Assembly: GCA_001464165.1 (NCBI GenBank)
Contig: LNEX01000442.1
Location: forward strand, 1-11,976
Direction: 5' to 3'
DNA: 11,976 bases
From: a bacterium Ga0077546
Lineage (GTDB): Bacteria; Cyanobacteriota; Vampirovibrionia; Obscuribacterales; Obscuribacteraceae
Shown: positions 1-5,643 of the stretch, piece after piece
Numbering within the stretch: position 1 is the first letter of the stretch
How the letters are laid out: the number at the start of each line of letters is the position of its first letter
Notes under the pieces: model-generated
Databases searched by the model: none
The model's input: the letters and a program-made list of their open reading frames with translations, nothing else
Told to the model about the DNA's origin: nothing
Made by a program: the position numbers and the translations under genes

Positions 1-251
1 ACCAAGTCGTAGGTGCGCAGCGCCACCGAGATAATGCCATTGACCTTGAGGATATCGGCGATCAGCGAACTGACATCGTTGGAAATAGGCAGCTCGTTCT
101 TGCCGCTTTGAAGGGCTTCTACGTCTTTCGAGTAGTAGGTGCGTTCGCCGTTGTACAACGCTGAGGTAAGTCGTTTGGAGGTGGCAAAGTTGCGCACCTG
201 CGAAGAGCCATTTGTGGCAGCGGAAATGCGAATACGACGGATTTCGTTCAT
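1..251 (-). CDS. Partial protein resembling the Nfu/NifU N-terminal domain
   Basis: The first 83 residues read from an ATG at 251 and run off the window edge without a stop. GGAG lies about 10 bases before the start, which supports it. A Thr-Asn segment near residues 13-14 is followed by a basic stretch. Near residues 62-78 there is a run of the form SSLIADILKVNGIISVALR. This order resembles the Nfu N-terminal scaffold domain of iron-sulfur cluster proteins (TPNPN...LKF, then S-PLA--LF-I-GV--V). The match is by eye and weak: the Pro residues of TPNPN are absent, and the C-terminal CxxC domain, if any, lies outside the window. It is the last visible gene of the minus-strand train. An unrelated small alpha/beta protein is equally possible. 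Confidence 0.55.
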   Translation of the reverse strand, partial: MNEIRRIRISAATNGSSQVRNFATSKRLTSALYNGERTYYSKDVEALQSGKNELPISNDVSSLIADILKVNGIISVALRTYDL

Positions 252-306
252 GCTTTGAGCTCCGATTTACAATGGTTGATTGATTGGCTGATGGTTAGAT
301 TCTTTT

Positions 307-336
307 GCATTCAAGAGCCTCCCTGCCCTTGAATGC
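307..336 (-). other. Intergenic hairpin, 9-bp stem
   Basis: GCATTCAAG (307-315) and CTTGAATGC (328-336) are perfect inverted repeats around a 12-base loop. They lie between the stop of the 131-aa membrane protein and the start of the next minus-strand gene. No U-tract follows on the minus strand, where the flank is A-rich, so this is not a standard terminator. It may be a processing or stability element. Confidence 0.5.
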
Positions 337-343
337 CGTCACT

Positions 344-739
344 TTAGCGGCGGGTAGCCAGCCAGAATGCGAACGTCTCCGGTAGCTTGTAGAGCACCTC
401 TTTGCAGAGATAGCCCCAGGTCAACAAAGCCATGACCGTGAAGCTCCAACCTGGCACAGCGTGTATGCCGAAGAGTGCCGAGGACAACCAGGCTAGGGCG
501 ATGATGGTGATGGACTCAGCCAACAGGTGCACCGCATACCAGGCTAGCGGAGTTTTGCCGATCATGCCCATGAGCTTCTGTCGCAAGAGGCGCTCTGAAA
601 TGAGGGTGAAAACCAGGGCGAAAGCGAAGCCGATCAGGGGGGCGGCCCACCAGGAGGAGGTGATGGCTCCCAGCAAGGCGGTCACGAGGAAGAGCATCGG
701 AATAATGCAGATGCGGGCGATGAATTGGTTGAGCTTCAT
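344..739 (-). CDS. Small integral membrane protein, about four helices
   Basis: This is a 131-aa protein I do not recognise. Hydrophobic segments lie at about residues 7-27, 31-48, 65-90 and 96-113. Short basic loops occur near residues 50-55 (ERLLRQK) and at the C-terminus (ATRR), giving a compact four-helix topology with a charged connector between helices 2 and 3. There is no signal-peptide cleavage motif and no catalytic signature. The ATG at 739 has only a distant AGGA upstream, so translation may be weak or coupled. It follows the SET-domain gene by 50 bases, and a hairpin lies in that gap. Location in the cytoplasmic membrane is inferred from hydrophobicity only. Confidence 0.75.
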   Translation of the reverse strand: MKLNQFIARICIIPMLFLVTALLGAITSSWWAAPLIGFAFALVFTLISERLLRQKLMGMIGKTPLAWYAVHLLAESITIIALAWLSSALFGIHAVPGWSFTVMALLTWGYLCKEVLYKLPETFAFWLATRR

Positions 740-783
740 GTTGTTTGTTTAGTCCTGAAGTGAAGTTGAGTTGAGGTTGACCA

Positions 784-804
784 CAGGAATTAGGTCAATT
801 CCTG
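784..804 (-). other. Hairpin overlapping the SET-gene stop, 8-bp stem
   Basis: CAGGAATT (784-791) and AATTCCTG (797-804) form a perfect inverted repeat with a 5-base loop that contains the stop codon of the SET-domain gene. There is no U-tract on either side. It could stall or terminate weakly, or protect a processed 3' end. Confidence 0.45.
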
Positions 805-1440
805 AGGGTGAGCGCGATCGCGCCAATAGCGCGGGCCGTAGTTGAACAAAACCTGTGCGCCTGGGGCAATGGTCTTCGTGGCGATCAGCAGAATATGCCA
901 GGCCCCGTCCACGATCACATAAGTGGGATGCGCGTTGGCATTTTCGCTCGAGTGATTGATGAAGCGGGTGAAGTTACCGCAGTCCTGAGCATCCACGGTA
1001 ACTGCGAACGAGATTTCGAAGAGGTAGGGATTGCCCTTTTCACCCCACACCTTTGGTCTGACCAGCCCGGTGTACTCGCCGATTAGCTCACCGGGCTGGA
1101 TAGTGCTCATAGCAAAAACACCATGACCAACCTCGTCGTTGACCGCAGCCAGATAAAGATCGGCGCTCAGATTTCTGCGCACAGCATCGGCGTAGAGCCA
1201 GCTCTTGAGAGGCTGGTCCAGCTCTTGATCTTGATCACGAAAAACCAGCACCTGCCCGAAGAAGTTCTGCAGGGCTTTCCGTTGCCACTCTTCAGGACGA
1301 GGATAAGTGTCCTCCGGCTCCACTACCCCATCCGGGCTGAGGCCATCTGCATAGATGAGACCGGCAGTATATTTCACGCCAAACTGTCGGCTGAGCTGCT
1401 CGGGCATACCCAGGCTGTGAACATAGATGTGATGACTCAT
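790..1440 (-). CDS. SET-domain protein, putative lysine methyltransferase
   Basis: This 216-aa protein has the SET signatures in order. The SET-I glycine motif GHGVFA lies at residues 105-110, followed by GELIGEYTG at 117-125. The cofactor-binding and knot motif RFINHS is at 159-164, after Asn156. The C-terminal catalytic-tyrosine region FNYGPRYW is at 199-206. In known SET proteins these residues bind S-adenosylmethionine and methylate lysine side chains. Residues 1-95 are not recognised and may select the substrate. No post-SET cysteine cluster is present, and no signal peptide or membrane helix is seen, so it should be cytoplasmic. The start at 1440 has AGGGC about 9 bases upstream and follows the previous stop by only 12 bases, so co-translation is likely. 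The substrate is unknown; a ribosomal or neighbouring protein is conceivable. Confidence 0.88.
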   Translation of the reverse strand: MSHHIYVHSLGMPEQLSRQFGVKYTAGLIYADGLSPDGVVEPEDTYPRPEEWQRKALQNFFGQVLVFRDQDQELDQPLKSWLYADAVRRNLSADLYLAAVNDEVGHGVFAMSTIQPGELIGEYTGLVRPKVWGEKGNPYLFEISFAVTVDAQDCGNFTRFINHSSENANAHPTYVIVDGAWHILLIATKTIAPGAQVLFNYGPRYWRDRAHPQELT

Positions 1441-1452
1441 TGATTTTTAGCC

Positions 1453-2343
1453 CTAAGTTCTTGGAGCCCTGATCCTGACCATGCCTTTGCCGTGAATTCT
1501 CTCCACGACGTGGTCGAACTGCCCCCACATGACTGCGTCGCCGCTGCCGAAGCTATCGAAGTGAACTTCTCGCGCCGTACCGCTCAGCACAAAAATCTCG
1601 CCGTCGCCGGAATGCTCTGCGGTTACCTTCTGCGCCTTGAGTACATTAATGGTGGCGTCGCCATCGCCTGCTACCCGCAAAGTCAGTTCGCCTGCCTCAA
1701 GACTTCTCAGGTTCAGAACTCCGTATCCCACCATATCGAATTTGCCGGTTTGACAAACTAGCGACTCGATTTCGAGGGAGCCGCTGAAAGAACCGGCGGC
1801 GTTAGCAAGGAAGGATTTCACCTCAAGGTGCCCCTCCACGAGCAAACTGCCGCTGCCTTGCGCATTGATAGTGAGCTTGTCTCCATGCCAGAAGTCAATG
1901 CGAGTGGTGTGTGACCCATCCGTTGTAAGCTCCAGCTCGCCTACATAAGATCTGGGTACCAGAACCTCTAAGCGTTCCAGCAGAGAGGTCACACTTACCA
2001 CAGGGCTTTTGTCTCCTTGTACGGTGACTTTGTCCCCATTGATGAAGACATCTCCGGTGCCGCTGACGATGTTGCCGACACCTGATACAGTGCTGACGAT
2101 TGTCTTGTTGCTGCCACTGCTGACGGTGACAGTGTGAGAAGCGCTATTGCCCGAAGGAGCAGTGACTTTCGTCTGGTTGATTGCTCCTTCATGAAGAAGC
2201 CAATTCTCAGGCTCGTTTACTGTGACCAGAATGTCCGAGCGCTCCTCGTGTCGGATTCGCACTACTGCGCTTTTGATTACCAGCGCGAGTTTTGGAGTTG
2301 ATACTGGCACGTGACCAAGCGTCTTTTGCGTCTGGTTGCTCAT
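1453..2343 (-). CDS. Beta-rich adhesin-head-like (DUF2807/GIN type) protein
   Basis: I chose the ATG at 2343 because AGAGG sits 6-7 bases before it. The frame is open to a TTG at 2418, but that would abut the previous stop and lacks an SD. The protein is 296 aa. From about residue 135 it repeats short beta-strand units ending in Gly-rich turns: GSGSLLVEG (163-171), AGDGDATINV (225-234), SGDGEIFVLSG (245-255) and GSGDAVMWG (266-274). This rhythm resembles the DUF2807 putative autotransporter adhesin head (GIN) fold, a right-handed beta structure. Residues 60-115 are Ser/Thr/Val/Gly-rich and look like more beta repeats. Unusually, no signal peptide, lipobox or membrane segment is present, so export is not supported by the sequence. 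The exact family assignment is by pattern only. Confidence 0.72.
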   Translation of the reverse strand: MSNQTQKTLGHVPVSTPKLALVIKSAVVRIRHEERSDILVTVNEPENWLLHEGAINQTKVTAPSGNSASHTVTVSSGSNKTIVSTVSGVGNIVSGTGDVFINGDKVTVQGDKSPVVSVTSLLERLEVLVPRSYVGELELTTDGSHTTRIDFWHGDKLTINAQGSGSLLVEGHLEVKSFLANAAGSFSGSLEIESLVCQTGKFDMVGYGVLNLRSLEAGELTLRVAGDGDATINVLKAQKVTAEHSGDGEIFVLSGTAREVHFDSFGSGDAVMWGQFDHVVERIHGKGMVRIRAPRT

Positions 2344-2418
2344 TTGATTGCCTCTAGTGCATCCGTTTTTGGTTGAATTGTTATGTTGTAGCAGTAGCCT
2401 GGTTGAACACCTGCTCAA

Positions 2419-2676
2419 TCAGAGATGATCAACGTAGCGCTCCATTCGCCAGGCCATGCAAGCAGCCAGGGTGAAGAATCCGGCACCGACGAGGGGAATG
2501 AGCATGAACGCACCTCCTCCCAACACCGCCAGGATGCTGCCGAGCAGTGCCAATTTGAAATTGCGCTCAATTTTCTTGTTGCCTTTGAGCTTGATGTGGG
2601 TGTTGGCCCATTTGCCGGCGAAGATGCCGAGGTAGACGCATGCCACTACTGCCAATGCCGCTGTTGTTTCGTTCAT
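2419..2676 (-). CDS. Small membrane protein with two hydrophobic regions
   Basis: This is an 85-aa unrecognised protein. It has a hydrophobic segment at about residues 6-21, a strongly basic loop at 27-41 (KLKGNKKIERNFK), then a long Gly-rich hydrophobic stretch at 42-75 that could be one or two helices. The C-terminus is charged (RMERYVDHL). Under the positive-inside rule the basic loop would face the cytoplasm. The SD is poor (only AAAGAAA upstream of the ATG at 2676). It lies in the middle of the minus-strand train, downstream of two tiny membrane peptides and a strong hairpin. Confidence 0.68.
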   Translation of the reverse strand: MNETTAALAVVACVYLGIFAGKWANTHIKLKGNKKIERNFKLALLGSILAVLGGGAFMLIPLVGAGFFTLAACMAWRMERYVDHL

Positions 2677-2716
2677 GGGATTTTTTCTTTGGGTGTTTTG
2701 GGGTTTTACGGGCCTA

Positions 2717-2758
2717 CGAGAGCATCAGCGTGCTGCATGAGCAGTGCTGATGCTCTCG
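2717..2758 (-). other. Strong intergenic hairpin, 13-bp perfect stem (copy 1)
   Basis: CGAGAGCATCAGC (2717-2729) and GCTGATGCTCTCG (2746-2758) are perfectly complementary. A further CTGC/GCAG pairing inside caps the stem. The minus-strand flank after it is GGCCCGTAAAACC, with no U-tract, so a rho-independent terminator is unlikely. It resembles the hairpin at 4145-4175 in sequence, with one compensatory pair change. Confidence 0.7.
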
Positions 2759-2803
2759 GTTGGACGAGCTGTTGCCGGTTTGCTTGGCTCTTAATTTCTG
2801 CGC

Positions 2804-2899
2804 TCAGCATCGGCATTGAGACCAGATGCCGTAGAGCAGAGGGCCGAGGACAAGCCCGACGACTGCCAAACCGAGGAGTATGTGTGCGATTTCGCTCAT
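2804..2899 (-). CDS. Tiny single-helix membrane peptide, 31 aa
   Basis: ATG at 2899 opens a 31-codon frame ending in TGA at 2804-2806. Residues 5-25 are a hydrophobic helix (HILLGLAVVGLVLGPLLYGI), followed by a short tail WSQCRC with two cysteines. A purine-rich GAGATAAAG precedes the start. The size and shape match known families of single-pass small membrane proteins that regulate larger partners, but there is no sequence match I can name. It sits 52 bases after another tiny membrane peptide, which strengthens both calls. It fills a gap of over 350 bases that otherwise lacks a gene. Confidence 0.5.
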   Translation of the reverse strand: MSEIAHILLGLAVVGLVLGPLLYGIWSQCRC

Positions 2900-2951
2900 G
2901 TCTTTATCTCTGTCAAGTGTTTTGGCACTTATGGGTTCTGAGGTTGCGCTA

Positions 2952-3017
2952 CTATCTTGGCCAGATGGCGAAGAGCATAAGTAACGCGCCGATTGCTATG
3001 GCTACTATCCACAACAT
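2952..3017 (-). CDS. Tiny single-helix membrane peptide, 21 aa
   Basis: ATG at 3017 opens a 21-codon frame, MLWIVAIAIGALLMLFAIWP plus Arg, followed by two consecutive stop codons (TAG TAG). AAGGA lies about 8 bases before the start, a good SD for such a short frame. Nearly the whole peptide is one hydrophobic helix with a terminal Arg. It starts 15 bases after the stop of the 156-aa membrane protein, so it is probably co-transcribed with it. Function is unknown; toxin-like or regulatory membrane peptides are possible by analogy only. Confidence 0.5.
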   Translation of the reverse strand: MLWIVAIAIGALLMLFAIWPR

Positions 3018-3031
3018 GTGTTGAATCCTTT

Positions 3032-3502
3032 TTATTTCTGCGCCAACGACTTGAGGGCGCTGATCATGGCACTGGCCACGACGGTGCCAGTCACAAGCGC
3101 ATTGATGAAGGCCGTGAGCCAGACGCGGATGTCGACGTCGACGAGGAAGTCGAGGGCGCCCAGTCCGAGAGTGGCAGAGAGGGTTCCCCAGACTAGGGCC
3201 ACGGCAACGCTGGTTAACCAGATACTTTGCCAGGTAGAACCTTTGCCGGCGGACTCGTAGGCACTGCCGTTGGCGATCAGCGCCGACCAGAAGGCAATGG
3301 TGGCACTGATAAAGAGCAAAATGGCGACGGCGATAACGCTGGCGACCGCTGAGGCCGTGGGGTTGAGAGAGGCGAAGATGGCCCAGCTCAGAAGCAGCGA
3401 GACCAGGCCAGCGACCGGCGGTTGCCAGCCAAAGGTGCCTGAGGCGATGGCCCAGATGGCACCAAAGAAGGGACGGACGAGGGAGCGCAAAGTCTCCAAC
3501 AT
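3032..3502 (-). CDS. Integral membrane protein with duplicated N-terminal module
   Basis: This is a 156-aa protein with a strong SD (AGGAG, 7 bases before the ATG at 3502). Hydrophobic segments lie at about residues 31-47, 53-76, 92-115 and 127-148, with a weaker one at 11-20. Residues 1-51 are about 80% identical (41 of 51) to the N-terminus of the EF-hand protein encoded at 3592-4113, after which the two proteins are unrelated. The shared module starts MLETLRSLVRPFFGAI and includes the first full helix. After the shared part this protein continues with three more helices. I do not recognise the family. It may be a membrane partner of its EF-hand neighbour. Confidence 0.78.
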   Translation of the reverse strand: MLETLRSLVRPFFGAIWAIASGTFGWQPPVAGLVSLLLSWAIFASLNPTASAVASVIAVAILLFISATIAFWSALIANGSAYESAGKGSTWQSIWLTSVAVALVWGTLSATLGLGALDFLVDVDIRVWLTAFINALVTGTVVASAMISALKSLAQK

Positions 3503-3521
3503 GATTTTTCTCCTGAGATTG
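3349..3521 (-). repeat. Direct repeat, copy A (gene 5' end plus SD)
   Basis: This segment aligns without gaps to 3960-4132 at an offset of 611 bases. It covers the SD region and the first 51 codons of the 156-aa membrane protein. Similarity stops just upstream of the SD and after codon 51, so a 5' gene end was duplicated and attached to a different C-terminal part. Confidence 0.85.
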
Positions 3522-3545
3522 AAAGGTTTGAAATGAATCCTTTCA
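3520..3545 (-). other. Leader hairpin, 7-bp stem
   Basis: TGAAAGG (3520-3526) and CCTTTCA (3539-3545) are perfect inverted repeats just upstream of the SD of the gene starting at 3502. The further pair ACTAAG/CTTAGT encloses GACAT/ATGTC at about 3544-3581. The whole gap could fold, but no U-tract is present. Confidence 0.35.
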
Positions 3546-3591
3546 CTAAGACATCCATGTCCTCCACAAGCTCCTTAGTAAGTTGCAGCAC

Positions 3592-4113
3592 TTACCAGTG
3601 TTTGTACTTTTCGATGACGCGGGCCTGGTAACCGGGCACGTCTTCGGCACTGATGCCGTAGACATTCTGCGTGGTTTTCCTGGGCATCATCATCGTGCCA
3701 CTATTGCCCAAGGCGATTGCGATGAACCTGGTGGTGGTGTACGAGTCGATGACATGGCCGATCTCTGACAACTCATCCGTGATGTGCTGCAGTGTGGCCA
3801 TTTCTTCCTTGCCGAGCCCTAGGCTGTTCAGGGCCTGCTTCAGCTCAGCTTCGATGATTACACCGTTGCCGTCCTTGTCTATGGCGGCGAAGTGGCGCTC
3901 GACGAATGGTTGCACCCGCGGTGCCATCTTGCGCAAGATCATAGCGCGAGTGCTGCCCTCTGAGGCAGTGGGGGTGAGCGAGGCGAAGATGGCGCAGATC
4001 ATGAGCAGCGAGGCCATGCCGGTGACAGGCGACTGCCTGCCGAAGGTGCCTGAGGCGATAGCCCCGATGGCACCAAAGAAAGGACGGACGAGGGAGCGCA
4101 GAGTCTCCAACAT
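3592..4113 (-). CDS. Membrane-anchored EF-hand calcium-binding protein
   Basis: This is a 173-aa protein with a strong AGGAG SD, 7 bases before the ATG at 4113. Residues 79-90 (DKDGNGVIIEAE) match the canonical EF-hand loop: Asp79, Asp81, Asn83, Gly84, Ile86 and Glu90 occupy calcium positions 1, 3, 5, 6, 8 and 12. Flanking residues 66-78 and 91-99 form the E and F helices. A helical stretch at 102-125 could form a degenerate second hand, but no second canonical loop is visible. Residues 1-51 are the module shared with the downstream 156-aa membrane protein, with a hydrophobic helix at about 31-47. The EF domain is therefore probably tethered to the membrane. Calcium sensing is inferred from the loop only; which side of the membrane it faces is unknown. 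Confidence 0.85.
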   Translation of the reverse strand: MLETLRSLVRPFFGAIGAIASGTFGRQSPVTGMASLLMICAIFASLTPTASEGSTRAMILRKMAPRVQPFVERHFAAIDKDGNGVIIEAELKQALNSLGLGKEEMATLQHITDELSEIGHVIDSYTTTRFIAIALGNSGTMMMPRKTTQNVYGISAEDVPGYQARVIEKYKHW

Positions 4114-4132
4114 GATTTATCTCCTGAGATTG
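3960..4132 (-). repeat. Direct repeat, copy B (gene 5' end plus SD)
   Basis: This is the partner of 3349-3521. It holds the SD and first 51 codons of the EF-hand gene. Both copies keep the reading frame and the sequence around the start (CTCAGGAGA...ATCATG), so translation signals were duplicated with the coding part. Confidence 0.85.
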
Positions 4133-4144
4133 TGGTTGATGAGA

Positions 4145-4175
4145 GCACCAGCCTGTCGCATTGTGGTGCTGGTGC
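4145..4175 (-). other. Intergenic hairpin (copy 2)
   Basis: GCACCAGC (4145-4152) and GCTGGTGC (4168-4175) form a perfect 8-bp stem. The surrounding sequence aligns with copy 1 at 2717-2758 (GAGAGCA-CAGC...TGCTG-TGC). The T-A pair of copy 1 is C-G here. No U-tract follows. Confidence 0.6.
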
Positions 4176-4184
4176 CTTGAGACA

Positions 4185-4619
4185 TCAGTCCCGTTCGCAA
4201 ACCAAGTACCATTTGGGCTTCTGCCAAGGGATGCCCAAAGTGTCGCAAAAATCCTTGAGTTTTAGGATTAGGTCTCTGCGCACCCAGAGGGCTTTGGCAT
4301 CTAGCTCCGCGACACAGCCCATATAGGCGGAGTATGTTTTGGCCGAGAGGTAGAGATTGAGCCCATCCTCGTCATTGTAGAGTTCAGATCCGAGGAGATC
4401 GAGCTTAAGATCGCCAATCAAGGACCGGAGGTCGCGCTGAAAGGTGAGCACCTGCTCCCAATCAACTCCCGGCGTTTTTGGCGGTTCAATCAAGCCCTTC
4501 TTAGCGGCGTATACCTTAAAAGCGTTGGGACCCTTGAGCAATGACTGCAAGTCGCTGTCCATTGCGTCGAGGTTTAGGCGAAAGCCGAATTTGAGATGAG
4601 CTTCTACTGAATTGCTCAT
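4185..4619 (-). CDS. Uncharacterised soluble protein, 144 aa
   Basis: I do not recognise this protein. It is mixed charged and hydrophobic with no membrane helix or signal peptide. Helical segments are likely at residues 20-42 and 56-76 (VLTFQRDLRSLIGDLKLDLL) and near the C-terminus (RRDLILKLKDFCDTLG). The C-terminal PKWYLVCERD could form a closing strand. The start at 4619 has only a distant AAGG upstream; no better in-frame start is visible. It lies between two hairpin-bearing gaps, upstream of the EF-hand gene in the same train. Confidence 0.65.
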   Translation of the reverse strand: MSNSVEAHLKFGFRLNLDAMDSDLQSLLKGPNAFKVYAAKKGLIEPPKTPGVDWEQVLTFQRDLRSLIGDLKLDLLGSELYNDEDGLNLYLSAKTYSAYMGCVAELDAKALWVRRDLILKLKDFCDTLGIPWQKPKWYLVCERD

Positions 4620-4644
4620 TTTAGGGGGTACCTTGGTAGTTTAG

Positions 4645-4677
4645 GGAACAGCAAACGGCTCGAGCCGTTGCTATTCC
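4645..4677 (-). other. Intergenic hairpin around a 16-bp palindrome
   Basis: AACGGCTCGAGCCGTT is a perfect palindrome. With flanking GGAA/TTCC and AGC/GCT pairings it extends to a stem of about 15 pairs with one bulge and one mismatch. It lies in the 124-base gap between two minus-strand genes. Downstream on the minus strand is CTAAACTACC, with no U-tract. It could also be a protein-binding operator, since the core is a DNA palindrome. Confidence 0.6.
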
Positions 4678-4743
4678 GTTTGTGTTGCTTGCTCTTTGGC
4701 TGGGCAATGGGAGGATACTTCGCCGCCTCCTTACTAAGTCTCC

Positions 4744-5193
4744 TTACGCAGCGCTAGGCTCGCAGTCGGCGCTGGTGTCCCACTCAGCGCTGGTATCCCA
4801 GTCGAGCCGCAGGTCGACCTTGGTCGGGAACGCAACGAGCTCGATATGAGGGCTGAGGTCCTCGAGCATGCTGTAGACAGTGTCGGCGAAGCCAACGGCC
4901 TTTTGAAACTGCCGAGCATAGTAACAAGCCCGGCCAAACTCAAGCTGGGCGCGAGCATTCATCAGCTGCAGCAAGGCCTGCGGATTGCTCGACGCCAGCA
5001 CCAAATTGACTTCCATGTAAGTGATGTCCTTATCGAGCTGCTCCATCACCACGCCGATGTCGGTGTTGCAGGTGATTGGCGCAGCATCGCTGGAAGTCAG
5101 CATGATCGGGAAAGGCAGCTCGGTACTGTCGGCGGTGCCCTGGCTGACGTCGATGAGGGTGGGGAATACAACAGGTGCTTGATGGTCGTTCAT
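4744..5193 (-). CDS. Uncharacterised soluble protein, helical core, 149 aa
   Basis: I chose ATG at 5193 (MNDHQAPVVF) because AGAGG precedes it by 8 bases. The frame is open 6 codons further to 5211 without an SD. Residues 1-45 are Pro/Thr/Ser-rich. Residues 48-110 are strongly helical (MEQLDKDITYMEVNLVLAS, then LLQLMNARAQLEFGRACYYA, then QFQKAVGFADTVYSMLEDL), which looks like a helical hairpin or a TPR-like pair, though no TPR consensus is met. The C-terminus carries a short tandem repeat, WDTSAEWDTSA, in an acidic tail. No signal peptide or membrane segment is seen. Function is unknown. Confidence 0.7.
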   Translation of the reverse strand: MNDHQAPVVFPTLIDVSQGTADSTELPFPIMLTSSDAAPITCNTDIGVVMEQLDKDITYMEVNLVLASSNPQALLQLMNARAQLEFGRACYYARQFQKAVGFADTVYSMLEDLSPHIELVAFPTKVDLRLDWDTSAEWDTSADCEPSAA

Positions 5194-5211
5194 TGTCTGG
5201 CCTCTAGACAA
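5193..5211 (-). promoter_or_regulatory. Hairpin presenting the SD in its loop
   Basis: On the minus strand TTGTCT and AGACAA (plus positions 5206-5211 and 5193-5198) pair across a 7-base loop that is AGAGGCC, the SD itself. The 3' arm abuts the ATG at 5193. This arrangement could tune initiation of the 149-aa gene. A 6-bp stem could arise by chance. Confidence 0.35.
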
Positions 5212-5219
5212 AGTGGTGT

Positions 5220-5495
5220 TTAAGCTGTCGGTGATACTTCGCGAACTTCGATGCGGCTGCCGCGACTGCCGGCATAGGCGCTAGTCACCTGCACCTGTAG
5301 CGTGCTGCCGATGTCCAAGCGGCTATAGCGGTCGCAACGAGCGTTGCTGTTGGCGCCGCGCAGATTGCCGATGTGGAGGAAGGCGGTTTCGCAGCTGTCG
5401 AGGCTGACGACAAGCCCTCCTTCGACGAATTTCAGAACCTCACCTTTACTGGTGTCGTTGATGCCGAGTTGAACCTTCATTTGGGTTCTGTTCAT
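5220..5495 (-). CDS. Small S1-like (OB-fold) RNA-binding protein
   Basis: I chose ATG at 5495, giving 91 aa. A longer frame to 5543 exists, but the 5495 start has an AGAG 6 bases upstream. Residues 18-45 read GEVLKFVEGGLVVSLD...FLHIGNL, matching the S1 motif pattern (G-V-----GG--V-L------GFLHIS-L). It then continues to DIGSTLQVQVTSA and a final strand RIEVREV, as in the last strands of an S1 barrel. Stand-alone S1 proteins of this size bind RNA and can affect translation or RNA decay. There are insertions relative to the usual 70-residue domain (residues 46-58, with Asn and Arg). Cytoplasmic location is likely. It overlaps no neighbour and precedes the 149-aa gene by 26 bases. Confidence 0.7.
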   Translation of the reverse strand: MNRTQMKVQLGINDTSKGEVLKFVEGGLVVSLDSCETAFLHIGNLRGANSNARCDRYSRLDIGSTLQVQVTSAYAGSRGSRIEVREVSPTA

Positions 5496-5588
5496 TGTTG
5501 ACTCTGTGCAGAAAGATTGTTGTTGGATAGCAGAGCTGAACATCCTTATTGAACTCTGCTTCCTCTGCGACCTTTGTGGTCACTGGGA

Positions 5589-5609
5589 CGGTCATAAAAC
5601 CTATGACCG
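5589..5609 (-). promoter_or_regulatory. Inverted repeat CGGTCATA/TATGACCG
   Basis: Two perfect 8-base arms flank AAACC in the gap of 148 bases between the 201-aa gene and the S1-like gene. It may be an RNA hairpin or a dimeric regulator's operator. No U-tract and no clear promoter is seen beside it. Confidence 0.45.
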
Positions 5610-5643
5610 AATCGATAAGATGGCTGCTAGTCAAAGCAGGGTT

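Noticed and set aside
2425..3024. 199-codon plus-strand frame
   Set aside because: It runs antisense to the 85-aa membrane gene and both tiny genes, has no SD, and its Cys/His-rich composition looks like a reverse reading.
3671..4180. 169-codon plus-strand frame opposite the EF-hand gene
   Set aside because: It is the reverse reading of a gene with a strong SD and a canonical EF-hand loop.
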